From Patescibacteria group bacterium (GTDB taxonomy: Bacteria > Patescibacteriota > Patescibacteriia > UM-FILTER-42-10): 32,852 nucleotides of DNA. Numbering within the stretch: the stretch's first letter is position 1; every line of letters begins with the position of its first letter. Below the pieces are notes generated by a model, which had not been told where the DNA came from, did not search any database, and was given only the letters and a program-made list of their open reading frames with translations. Shown here piece after piece: positions 1 to 7,358 of the stretch. The translations under genes and the position numbers were made by a program. The stretch covers positions 1 through 32,852 of the forward strand of contig JAHJEX010000051.1 in the NCBI GenBank assembly GCA_018825385.1. Direction: 5' to 3'.

Positions 1-1
1 A

Positions 2-562
2 TACTACAATGATGCCATCGCACCAAAGACCCAAGGTAACTCTGCTCAAGTCTCAGAACACTCAGTTCTCCTCTTTGGATTAGAAGATGCTACTACATAT
101 CAATACAAAGTCAAAGGATTCGACCAATTCGGCTATCAGGCGATATCTGAAGAAAACACCTTCATAACCTTAGAAGATACTACTCCTCCGGAAGTATCAG
201 GAATACAGTCAGAATCTAATACTATCGGAGCAGGGGAAACCTCTACTGTTCAAATCATCATTAACTGGAAGACTAATGAACCTACTACTTCACAAGTAGA
301 GTATGGTGTAGGTTTATCCGGTACTGATTTCACAGATCAATCTGAAGAAAACGCAGAACTGGTTATGGATCATTTAGTAGTTATTCCAGAACTAGCTCCA
401 GCAAAAACATACCACTTCAGAGTAGTATCCAGAGATAAAGCAGGAAATGTTTCTAGATCTGGTTCATATTCTGTATTAACCTCCAGAAAACGTGAATCAT
501 TCCTTCAATTAGTTATCTCTAACCTGGAAGAGACGTTTGCCTGGGTTGGAACTATATTTTAG
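2..562 (+). CDS. C-terminal part of a surface protein with fibronectin type III-like repeats (5' partial)
   Basis: The frame is open from the left edge of the window to a TAG stop at 560-562, so this is the last 186 residues of a longer protein. Two beta-sandwich-like repeats are visible. Each ends in the typical fibronectin III / purple-acid-phosphatase N-domain pattern: a 'L.DATTYQYKVKGFDQFG' type strand near residues 29-44 and 'LAPAKTYHFRVVSRDKAGN' near residues 131-149. A 'DTTPPEVSG' linker separates them, which is common in extracellular multi-repeat proteins. No membrane segment or sorting signal is visible in the C-terminal tail. An adhesive or structural surface role is inferred; the catalytic or anchoring part, if any, lies outside the window. 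There is no clear terminator behind it. Confidence 0.8.
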   Translation, partial: YYNDAIAPKTQGNSAQVSEHSVLLFGLEDATTYQYKVKGFDQFGYQAISEENTFITLEDTTPPEVSGIQSESNTIGAGETSTVQIIINWKTNEPTTSQVEYGVGLSGTDFTDQSEENAELVMDHLVVIPELAPAKTYHFRVVSRDKAGNVSRSGSYSVLTSRKRESFLQLVISNLEETFAWVGTIF

Positions 563-589
563 AGATGAAAAAAAGCAAAATATTATACT

Positions 590-598
590 TTATCCACA
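590..598 (+). promoter_or_regulatory. Perfect DnaA-box match between two direct repeats
   Basis: TTATCCACA at 590-598 matches the consensus DnaA box exactly. It is flanked by two copies of AAATATTATA (578-587 and 606-615). Only one box is seen, so this is not evidence of an origin; it could be a DnaA-controlled promoter region or a chance match in AT-rich DNA. Confidence 0.25.
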
Positions 599-611
599 GG
601 TAGCGAAATAT

Positions 612-629
612 TATAATATGTTGTATAAT
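612..629 (+). promoter_or_regulatory. Candidate -10 elements ahead of the ABC transporter genes
   Basis: Two exact TATAAT hexamers lie at 612-617 and 624-629. No convincing -35 hexamer sits 16-18 nt upstream of either. They are the best candidates for the promoter of the ABC ATPase and permease genes starting at 677, which would give a leader of roughly 40-55 nt. Confidence 0.35.
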
Positions 630-676
630 ACTGAAGTATATTGGACATCAGTCATAACTTAGCAATATTTTTAATT

Positions 677-1582
677 ATGGCTAACGGAAAAGACAAAAAA
701 ACTACCAAAAACGGAAACAAAAAGAACGGAAATACCAAAAAGCGGAATGGTACAGGTGTTAAGAATGGCAGCAAATTGAATGAAGCGGCTACAAGACAAC
801 CGACTAATAGCTCCGCAAAAAACGGAGCTTCTATTAGTGAACTTGCTACCCAAGTAGGGGAAAGTAAAAAAACGACAACCGATAGCAAAAAACCGATTAT
901 TGAGTTACAGCATGTCAATAAATCGTTTGAAGTGGGAAAGAGCACTATTCCCGTTTTAAAGGATATTAATATAAAAATATATCCAAGAGAGTTTATTATT
1001 ATTCTTGGACCCTCAGGAAGTGGCAAGTCAACACTTTTAAACACACTGCTTGGGCTGGAGTATCCTACTTCTGGGAAAGTAATTATCAATAAACAAGACA
1101 TTACTGAATTAAGCCCGAATAAACTGGCGAAATTTCGATACAGTGTTTTTGGAATTGTTTTTCAGAGAGCTGACTGGGTTCGTTCATTGAATGTTATTCA
1201 AAATGTTGCTATGCCTCTTGCAATAAATAATGTAGGCAACAAAGAGAGAATGGATATTGCACTTTCTCGCTTGAAAGAGATGGGGATTGATGATCATTCC
1301 AACTATATGCCTGCGGAGCTCTCTGGTGGACAGCAGCAAAAAGTTTCAGTTGCTCGTTCATTAACGGGTAATCCGCCAATACTTGTTGCGGACGAGCCTA
1401 CAGGAAACCTGGATACAGAATCAGCGGGGAAAGTGATGAGGTTTTTTAGAGATCTCAATGAAAGATTAGAAAAAACTTTACTTATGGTTACACACAATAT
1501 TGATTATGTTTCATACGCTACTAGAACAATATATATCCGAGATGGAAAAATTGTAGAAGGGAGCGGATCGTTTAAGGAATAG
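677..1582 (+). CDS. ABC transporter ATP-binding protein, MacB/LolD-like, with long K/N-rich N-terminal extension
   Basis: The product is a 301-residue ATPase that would energise the permease encoded next to it. Walker A GPSGSGKST is at about residues 111-119. The Q-loop (FQRADW), the LSGGQQQKVSVARS signature, Walker B (ILVADEP followed by TGNLD) and the H-loop (VTHN) follow in order, so the ATPase looks intact. The LolD/MacB/FtsE subfamily is suggested by the signature and by the FtsX-type partner. The first ~70 residues are an unusual low-complexity tail rich in Lys, Asn and Gly (KNG-type repeats) that ordinary family members lack. I chose ATG 677; an in-frame TTG at 641 would add 12 hydrophobic residues and has no ribosome-binding site. 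The stop is 4 nt before the permease start. Substrate unknown. Confidence 0.9.
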   Translation: MANGKDKKTTKNGNKKNGNTKKRNGTGVKNGSKLNEAATRQPTNSSAKNGASISELATQVGESKKTTTDSKKPIIELQHVNKSFEVGKSTIPVLKDINIKIYPREFIIILGPSGSGKSTLLNTLLGLEYPTSGKVIINKQDITELSPNKLAKFRYSVFGIVFQRADWVRSLNVIQNVAMPLAINNVGNKERMDIALSRLKEMGIDDHSNYMPAELSGGQQQKVSVARSLTGNPPILVADEPTGNLDTESAGKVMRFFRDLNERLEKTLLMVTHNIDYVSYATRTIYIRDGKIVEGSGSFKE

Positions 1583-1586
1583 TCAT

Positions 1587-2837
1587 ATGAAGATACAATA
1601 TATTTTATTTCTTTCAACCTCAAATCTTACTAAACGAAAGTTAAGAAGTGTGTTGACTATCGGTGGAATGGCTGTTGGTATTTCCCTGATTGTATTTCTT
1701 ATTTCTCTTGGATTTGGCTTACAGCAATTGATAAAGAGTCAGATAACAAATGTAGAAGCTTTAACGATTTTGGATGTCTCTAAGGGTGAATCAACCTTAC
1801 TTGAACTAAATGAGAATGTGGTTGATCAATTTAAGACTATTGATAGTGTCGATGATGTCAGTCCTTCTTTGAGTCTTTCTGGCCAAATTGGAATTGAAGA
1901 ATCAGTTACAGATACAGCTATCTACGGGATTGATCCGGCATTTATTAGTATGGAAGGAATAAAGGTAAACTACGGGGAAGTGTTTACTGATGATGTTGCT
2001 AAAGAGATTATAGCTACACAAACGGCGTTGAATCTTGTTAGTCTATCTGATCCAGAAGCGGCTGTTGGTCAAGAATTGGATCTAAAACTTCTAGTTCCGG
2101 AAATAATAGAAGGCACACAGGAAGAAGAATTAGTGTCCAAGGAGGTAAAAGTAGTCATTAAAGGTGTAATTATTGATGAAGATGAATTAGCAATTGCTTA
2201 TGTACCAATAAAATTTTTAGTAGGTTTAGGATATAGTCCTGATTACAGTGAGGCCAAAGTGAAGGTAGGTGATACAAGCGGAGAGGACTATACCTTAGCG
2301 CGAGTAAAAGTTACAGATGAATCACAATTGCAAGCAGTAAGAGAGCAAATAGAAGGAATGGGATATCAGGTAGATTCTATTGCAGACACAGTAGGTCAGA
2401 TTGATAAAATCTTCCTGGTCTTTGAGCTTGTTATGGCTTTGTTTGGTGTGATTGCTATGTTTGTTGCAGCAATGGGATCATTGAATACCCTCACGGTCTC
2501 TTTATTAGAAAGAACGAGGGAAATTGGTGTAATGAAAGCATTGGGTGCGACATCAAGAGATATTTATCGATTATTTTTAGTTGAAGCAATAATGATTGGA
2601 ATGACGGGAGGAATTATAGGAATTATTATTGGTTATTTGATGGGCAAGGGGGTAAATTACGGTATAAACTATTTAGCAGCCAGAGCAGGGGGCGAACAAG
2701 TAACAATTTTCTCTACGCCACTTTGGTTTGTTGGCGTGGTTGCTCTAATAGCTTTCTTAGTCAGCGTAGTTACCGGGCTTTATCCAGCGCGTAGAGCTGG
2801 AAAGATTAATCCTTTGGATGCATTACGATACGAATAA
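1587..2837 (+). CDS. ABC transporter permease, MacB/FtsX-like
   Basis: This 416-residue membrane protein has the layout of MacB-type permeases. One transmembrane helix lies near residues 20-45. A large extracytoplasmic MacB_PCD-like domain follows to about residue 270. Three C-terminal helices carry the FtsX domain, with the family pattern 'LLERTREIGVMKALGAT' between helices 2 and 3 and a 'GLYPARRAGKINPLDALRYE' C-terminus. It pairs with the ATPase just upstream (4 nt gap). An AAGGA motif inside the end of that gene, 8 nt before this ATG, can act as ribosome-binding site. MacB-type systems usually act as mechanotransmission pumps rather than channels; the cargo (peptide, lipoprotein or lipid) cannot be told from sequence. 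Confidence 0.9.
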   Translation: MKIQYILFLSTSNLTKRKLRSVLTIGGMAVGISLIVFLISLGFGLQQLIKSQITNVEALTILDVSKGESTLLELNENVVDQFKTIDSVDDVSPSLSLSGQIGIEESVTDTAIYGIDPAFISMEGIKVNYGEVFTDDVAKEIIATQTALNLVSLSDPEAAVGQELDLKLLVPEIIEGTQEEELVSKEVKVVIKGVIIDEDELAIAYVPIKFLVGLGYSPDYSEAKVKVGDTSGEDYTLARVKVTDESQLQAVREQIEGMGYQVDSIADTVGQIDKIFLVFELVMALFGVIAMFVAAMGSLNTLTVSLLERTREIGVMKALGATSRDIYRLFLVEAIMIGMTGGIIGIIIGYLMGKGVNYGINYLAARAGGEQVTIFSTPLWFVGVVALIAFLVSVVTGLYPARRAGKINPLDALRYE

Positions 2838-2848
2838 TTAAAAAAAGT

Positions 2849-3520
2849 ATGGCAAATTTAAATCCAACAGATATATACATAAAAAAGAAACGTCGCTCTG
2901 TGGGTGAGATGATAAAGCCTGCGGAAATCAAGAATACAAATGCTTGGCTTTCTATACATGGGTCGTCAAAAGAATTTTTATTGACATATGAAAGTGAAGG
3001 ATTAGTGGTATCAATTAATGGTAGCGGTGCTTTAAAACTGGACCACACACAGTGTCAGGAAGCAGCAAGACTGGCCGAATACATTATGAAACAGGGTGGT
3101 ATAGTAATGAGTGGAGGCAGAAAATCTGGAATTATGGAGGCTGTTTCGCAAGTTGCAAAAGAGAAGAGTATGGGAGTTATTTTTCCAGAGCTAGAAAAAG
3201 AACAAACAAAACACGGAAAAATTGTAATTACTAATGCACCTACCCCTAGAATTGAAATTCTAGCTACTGCCGCCCCTATAATTGTGATATTTCGTGGAGG
3301 CATTGGTTCGTTAATGATGCTGATGCGTGCGATAACTCATCATAACAACCGTAAATTTCATCCAAAGCAACCACCGCAGAAGGTATTCGTTAGCAACTAC
3401 TGGGTTGGACTTTTAACTTCCATGATTAATATGGGGGCGTTACCAAAAGAATTTGTTCAGGATTTACAAGTGTTTGCTTCTGCAGAGGATATAATTAAAA
3501 AAATTCCACCGGTTAAATAG
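2849..3520 (+). CDS. SLOG/LOG-superfamily Rossmann-fold protein with degenerate catalytic motif
   Basis: The 223-residue protein has a Rossmann-like core of the LOG/'lysine decarboxylase-like' superfamily. A strand and glycine loop SGGRKSGIMEAVSQVAK (about residues 90-106) matches the GGxxGxMxA pattern. 'MGVIFPE' follows, and a second loop FRGGIGSLMMLM sits where LOG enzymes have PGGxGTxxE. In that second motif the Pro, Thr and catalytic Glu are absent, so phosphoribohydrolase activity as in LOG is doubtful. A nucleotide-binding or sensing role is more likely. It lies 11 nt behind the permease and ahead of a terminator, so it probably ends the same transcript. No ribosome-binding site is seen. 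Confidence 0.65.
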   Translation: MANLNPTDIYIKKKRRSVGEMIKPAEIKNTNAWLSIHGSSKEFLLTYESEGLVVSINGSGALKLDHTQCQEAARLAEYIMKQGGIVMSGGRKSGIMEAVSQVAKEKSMGVIFPELEKEQTKHGKIVITNAPTPRIEILATAAPIIVIFRGGIGSLMMLMRAITHHNNRKFHPKQPPQKVFVSNYWVGLLTSMINMGALPKEFVQDLQVFASAEDIIKKIPPVK

Positions 3521-3546
3521 GGAAAAAAATCGGGATATGAATCAAG

Positions 3547-3570
3547 CTCCGAAGTAATTCGGGGTTTTTT
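3547..3570 (+). terminator. Rho-independent terminator of the ABC transporter/SLOG transcript
   Basis: A 7-bp stem (CTCCGAA / TTCGGGG, one G-U pair) with a GTAA loop is followed directly by TTTTTT. It starts 26 nt after the stop at 3520. Confidence 0.85.
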
Positions 3571-3574
3571 ATAC

Positions 3575-3609
3575 AAAAAAATGACTCCGAATATCCATAC
3601 TCAGAGTCA
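3575..3609 (-). terminator. Rho-independent terminator of the Cys-rich protein gene
   Basis: Read on the minus strand: a 9-bp stem TGACTCTGA / TCGGAGTCA (one G-U pair) with a 10-nt loop, then a run of seven T. It lies 28 nt past the stop of the minus-strand gene and back to back with the + strand terminator. Confidence 0.85.
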
Positions 3610-3636
3610 CAGGTGAAGAAGAAATCGAGAGATGTA

Positions 3637-4035
3637 TTACCCGTGACCTTTACAATTTCCATCTTCGTTGCAACAACGATCACACATCCACCATCCACAA
3701 GTTGGACATTTGTGCAATTCAGCTGTGGTAGACCCGCAGTATTTGTTTGCACATCTAGTTCCACGTATTTTTTCATTCATATAGTAAATACGTTCTCGCT
3801 CGTGTCGCGCTCTTACTGCTTCGAGCTTTATTTCTTTGATATACCAGGGATCAATCCCATTGCCCTTACATCTCTCGCAAGATCGAGTTCTTCTGCCTGC
3901 ATCATCCTTTCTTGCTGGAACCCACTTGCTAGGTCCACCAGGACTACTGCCATCTTCTCTTTTTATAGAAAGAGAAGGATTTCTCCACCACCTCTGGCGT
4001 CCTGATCCTTTGCAGACAGAGCACTCTTTATTCAT
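3637..4035 (-). CDS. Small Cys-rich zinc-binding protein with DnaJ-type CxxCxGxG motifs
   Basis: This 132-residue protein has two DnaJ-like zinc half-sites: C5-x2-C8-x-G-x-G near the start and C53-x2-C56-x-G-x-G in the middle. A C-terminal cluster follows, with Cys at 95, 100, 110, 113, 118, 121, 122 and 128 and His131, probably binding one or two more zinc ions. A Lys/Arg/Glu-rich helix joins the two parts. I chose ATG 4035 because GAGGTGAG lies 6 nt upstream; a longer frame starting at 4086 lacks this signal. The gene has its own consensus promoter and terminator, so it is a single-gene unit. Its GC content and strong ribosome-binding site differ from most neighbours, hinting at transfer or high expression. 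Similar CxxCxGxG half-sites occur at the N-terminus of the adjacent Clp ATPase. Function unknown; a chaperone cofactor or nucleic-acid-binding role is possible. Confidence 0.7.
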   Translation of the reverse strand: MNKECSVCKGSGRQRWWRNPSLSIKREDGSSPGGPSKWVPARKDDAGRRTRSCERCKGNGIDPWYIKEIKLEAVRARHERERIYYMNEKIRGTRCANKYCGSTTAELHKCPTCGWWMCDRCCNEDGNCKGHG

Positions 4036-4084
4036 TAAACTCACCTCGCTTTCTTGTTTTGAATGAACAATTGTGTAGTTATTC

Positions 4085-4113
4085 AATATAGTCTACAGAA
4101 TTTGCATTGTCAA
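4085..4113 (-). promoter_or_regulatory. Consensus sigma70-type promoter of the Cys-rich protein gene
   Basis: On the minus strand TTGACA (4113-4108) and TATATT (4090-4085) are separated by exactly 17 nt. Transcription would start near 4078, giving a leader of about 43 nt before the ATG at 4035. Confidence 0.8.
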
Positions 4114-4126
4114 TTTAATATCTGGC

Positions 4127-4155
4127 TTTACAATATGCATAAAATATACTAAAAT
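4127..4155 (+). promoter_or_regulatory. Promoter of the Clp/GlyRS gene cluster, apparently leaderless
   Basis: TTTACA (4127-4132), a 17-nt spacer and TAAAAT (4150-4155) each match consensus at 5 of 6 bases. The expected start point, about 7 nt downstream, coincides with the ATG at 4162. The first mRNA codon would then be the start codon, and no ribosome-binding site exists there. Confidence 0.65.
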
Positions 4156-4161
4156 ATATTT

Positions 4162-4572
4162 ATGAATAATGCGTTTGTGAGCGCACTCAAATATGTTTTT
4201 TTGGAGTTAATAGGTAAAGTACTCTATTTTCCTGTTTGGTGGTACTCAAATGGCACAAAAAAGGTGCTTCTTTTTGTTGGCCGGGAAATTTCTGGAGTGG
4301 CAAATGCACTGGGTATTGTTATTCTGTTAAAAAACCTTCTAAAACCCATGTATGGTGACTACTCTAAAAGCGGGAGGATCATCAGCTTCTTTGTGAGAAT
4401 TGTTCAGTATGTGTTTTTGCTAATCGCTATTACAATTTGGAGTTTGTTAATGTTGCTTTTGTTTATCGTATGGTTGTTATTGCCAATTATCGTAATTTAT
4501 TCAATTATCTTTCATTTTTCTGACATTTCAGAGCACCATTTAATAAAAATTATCAATGCCTTTAGAAAATAG
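4162..4572 (+). CDS. Small membrane protein preceding the Clp ATPase
   Basis: This 136-residue protein has about three hydrophobic segments. An amphipathic N-terminus with VLYFPVWWYSNGTKK is followed by 'ISGVANALGIVILLKNLLKP' and a strong membrane hairpin around residues 74-118. The C-terminus is short and basic. The last 17 nt overlap the start of the Clp ATPase gene, so the two are probably translationally coupled. The partner is itself membrane-anchored, which makes a joint role (anchor or membrane-quality-control partner) plausible but unproven. I do not recognise a named family. It is the first gene of the cluster and its start codon sits at the predicted transcription start. Confidence 0.7.
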   Translation: MNNAFVSALKYVFLELIGKVLYFPVWWYSNGTKKVLLFVGREISGVANALGIVILLKNLLKPMYGDYSKSGRIISFFVRIVQYVFLLIAITIWSLLMLLLFIVWLLLPIIVIYSIIFHFSDISEHHLIKIINAFRK

Positions 4573-7348
4573 TGAACAAAATAAAAAAGAAGAAGCGCTC
4601 AAACTGATTCCCTGTGATCGGTGTAATGGCTATTCCAGGCTGATTAGCAGTAAAAAAGAGGTAATGTGCTCCAAATGTGAAGGATTAGGAATGTATGCCT
4701 ACTACCATGGTGATGCTTTGTATTGGGGTAAAAAAATGAATACCCTTTCAATTCTTGAAGAAAAAGTGGAAAGAGGGGTGCGGATCACAATCAACGGATT
4801 GCTAATTTTGCTTGCGGTTTCAGGATTAGTTTTAGGATTTCTAACAATTCTTCAAAATGCAGATAACATTTCCTCTTTTGAGAGCCTTTTGAACTTAAAG
4901 GAACCCGGATTATTATTATTCTGGATTAGTATGTTGGGTAATTTATATATCGTATATCGGATGGACCAGGAAGCAAGTCAAAGACATTCTGTGAAAAAGC
5001 ATAGCAGGTCTCAAATCGTTCCGCCGGCAGTTCAACTTACATATGATCAGGTATCAGCGCTTCCTAAAAAAAGAAAAATAGATATAAGTAATTCTTTTAC
5101 TGAAGAAGCGATGAAGGGTGTTGAGGAGGCATGGAAACTTGCAAGCAAATTGAAACATACGGAAGTTCATCCAATCCATCTTTTAACAGCCATGCTGAGC
5201 CTAAAACAAAGCGCAACAATTTTTGGACGTTTGGGCATCAATATGAAAACGCTAAGCGAAAAAATTCTACGTGCGCTCAGATCAGAACAAAACACCATTG
5301 GTACTGAAACAGGATTTTCTCCAGATTTTTATCAGCTGCTTTTTTCAGCGTATGAAGAGGCAAGCGTACTACGTAGAAACAAAGTAGATGTTACGGAGCT
5401 ACTGATTGTAATTACGCGCACGCACAAACAGGCTGAAGAAATTTTATATGATTTGGAAGTTGATTATAACAAACTTCAGAATGTAGCTGAGTGGCTTTAT
5501 ATCAACAAGATTCTTCGTGAGAAGTGGAAACAGTTTAGGTCAAAAGCTCAATTGAAACCAAAAGGAATAATGAATAGAGCCATGACCGCACGTCCTACAC
5601 CAACACTAGATAGTTTTAGTAGGGATTTGACTTTAGCTGCACGTGCAGGAGCTCTGTTTCCGCTGATTGACAGGAAGAAAGAAGTGGAAGAGGTAATAAG
5701 GGTATTAGAGCAGAGAGTGGGAAATGTACTGCTAGTCGGTGATTCAGGAGTCGGAAAAACGATTATTGGTGAAGGTATTGCGGAAAGAATGACAGCGGAA
5801 GATGTCCCAAAAGTTTTACAGGACAAGAGATTGGTAGGGCTAGATACAGGTGCAATGGTAGCCGGTGCTAAGGCACAGGGAGAAATCGAAAACAGGATGC
5901 TGACAGCAATTAAAGAAGCATCGCAAGCTGGTAATGTTGTATTATTTATTGATGATATTGCCAATTTGGTAGGAGCAGGAAGCACAGGTGGGGCGCAGGA
6001 TGCAGCTGGAATTCTAGCTAATGCATTATCTCAAGGAGTAATTCAGGTGATAGGTGTTGCAACAACAACAGATTTTAATATGTATCTTAAAAACAACGAC
6101 TCTTTCATGAGAAGGTTCCAGGTGGTCAATGTGGAAGAAATGGATGACAATGCCGCCATACAAGTGTTGGAAGCACGGTCCGGTGGAATAGAATATAGGC
6201 AAAAAGTGTTTTTCTCCTATGACTCAATTGAGAGTGCAGTTAAGCTTTCTCGTCAGTATATTCATGATCGTTATTTGCCTTCAAAAGCACTGGACATAAT
6301 TGAGGAAGCGGCTGTCTATACGCGTAATACCAAAGGTGAAAATGCAATGGTAACTCGTGATGAAGTAGCAACTGTTTTATCAGAAAAGACAAATGTGAAG
6401 GTAACCAGAGTTACTGCAGAAGAAGAAACCTTGTTAATGAATCTGGAAAATAAAATTCATGAAAGAGTTATTGGCCAGGATGAGGCAGTTGATATGGTGG
6501 CAGAAGCATTGCGGCGTGCTCGTGCCGAACTTCGCGATGAGAATCGGCCGATTGCCAACTTCTTGTTTGTTGGCCCGACCGGCGTGGGTAAGACCGAATT
6601 AGCAAAGACAGTTGCTGATGTATATTTTGGAAGTGAAGCTAAAATAATTAGACTGGACATGTCTGAATATCAAGATATGACTTCGCTTGCTCGTTTAATA
6701 GGAGCGCCACCCGGATATAAAGGAGCCAGCTCCGGAGGATATCTGACAGAAGCTGTCCGATCAGCACCCTTTTCTTTGTTGCTTCTTGATGAGCTTGAAA
6801 AAGCACATCCAAATATTTTAGATGTATTTTTACAGGTGATGGACGATGGCAGGCTCACGGATGGAGCGGGCAGGACAATTGATTTTACAAATTTAATTCT
6901 TATTGCAACTTCCAATGCGGGAACAGCGGAGATTCAAGAAGGAATGCGCATGGGATTGACCATAGATCAGATTAGTAAGCAGTTGAACGATGAAATACTA
7001 AAGCGGTCATTCAAGCCAGAATTCTTAAACCGTTTTGACGGAGTAATTGTATTTAAACCTCTTGATTTTGAACAGGTGGTTAAAATTGCTAAGTTGGAGC
7101 TCCAAAAGGTAGCTACTCAGCTTACGAAAAAAGGAATTACACTGCGTGCTGACGATGAAGCAATTGTGGAACTTGCACAGGAAGGGTTTAATCCAGAAAT
7201 GGGTGCTAGGCCACTACGTAGAGTACTGCAAGAGAGGGTTGATAGTTCGCTGGCAAAATCTATGCTTTCCGGAAAAATTGGACGAAGAGACATTGTGGTA
7301 TTAGAAAAAGGTGGAACAATTCGAATTGAAAAAGCACCAGAATTATAA
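4556..7348 (+). CDS. Membrane-anchored ClpC/ClpA-like double-AAA+ unfoldase with N-terminal zinc finger
   Basis: This 930-residue protein is a Clp/Hsp100 ATPase with added N-terminal parts. A DnaJ-like zinc finger has Cys20, 23, 38 and 41 (CxxC-x14-CxxCxGxG). Two membrane helices lie at about 77-99 and 117-135. A Clp repeat (N) domain spans about 180-330. AAA1 has Walker A GDSGVGKT at 395-402 and Walker B FIDD, where FIDE is usual. AAA2 has GPTGVGKT at 673-680, LLDELEKAHP and the arginine finger in FLNRFD, and the ClpB D2-small domain closes the protein. There is no long ClpB middle domain. In AAA2 the tripeptide MGL sits where ClpA carries the ClpP-docking IGL loop, so ClpP partnership is possible; no clpP is in the window. 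Role inferred: unfolding or degradation of proteins at the membrane. Confidence 0.92.
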   Translation: MPLENSEQNKKEEALKLIPCDRCNGYSRLISSKKEVMCSKCEGLGMYAYYHGDALYWGKKMNTLSILEEKVERGVRITINGLLILLAVSGLVLGFLTILQNADNISSFESLLNLKEPGLLLFWISMLGNLYIVYRMDQEASQRHSVKKHSRSQIVPPAVQLTYDQVSALPKKRKIDISNSFTEEAMKGVEEAWKLASKLKHTEVHPIHLLTAMLSLKQSATIFGRLGINMKTLSEKILRALRSEQNTIGTETGFSPDFYQLLFSAYEEASVLRRNKVDVTELLIVITRTHKQAEEILYDLEVDYNKLQNVAEWLYINKILREKWKQFRSKAQLKPKGIMNRAMTARPTPTLDSFSRDLTLAARAGALFPLIDRKKEVEEVIRVLEQRVGNVLLVGDSGVGKTIIGEGIAERMTAEDVPKVLQDKRLVGLDTGAMVAGAKAQGEIENRMLTAIKEASQAGNVVLFIDDIANLVGAGSTGGAQDAAGILANALSQGVIQVIGVATTTDFNMYLKNNDSFMRRFQVVNVEEMDDNAAIQVLEARSGGIEYRQKVFFSYDSIESAVKLSRQYIHDRYLPSKALDIIEEAAVYTRNTKGENAMVTRDEVATVLSEKTNVKVTRVTAEEETLLMNLENKIHERVIGQDEAVDMVAEALRRARAELRDENRPIANFLFVGPTGVGKTELAKTVADVYFGSEAKIIRLDMSEYQDMTSLARLIGAPPGYKGASSGGYLTEAVRSAPFSLLLLDELEKAHPNILDVFLQVMDDGRLTDGAGRTIDFTNLILIATSNAGTAEIQEGMRMGLTIDQISKQLNDEILKRSFKPEFLNRFDGVIVFKPLDFEQVVKIAKLELQKVATQLTKKGITLRADDEAIVELAQEGFNPEMGARPLRRVLQERVDSSLAKSMLSGKIGRRDIVVLEKGGTIRIEKAPEL

Positions 7349-7358
7349 TTAGATTAAT

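Noticed and set aside
652-1101. Long open frame on the minus strand opposite the ABC ATPase
   Set aside because: It is antisense to a clear ABC ATPase, its product has no recognisable domain, and its composition mirrors the coding strand.
3613-4066. Two plus-strand frames across the Cys-rich gene
   Set aside because: They lack starts with signals and run through the minus-strand gene, which has promoter, ribosome-binding site, terminator and a regular Cys pattern.
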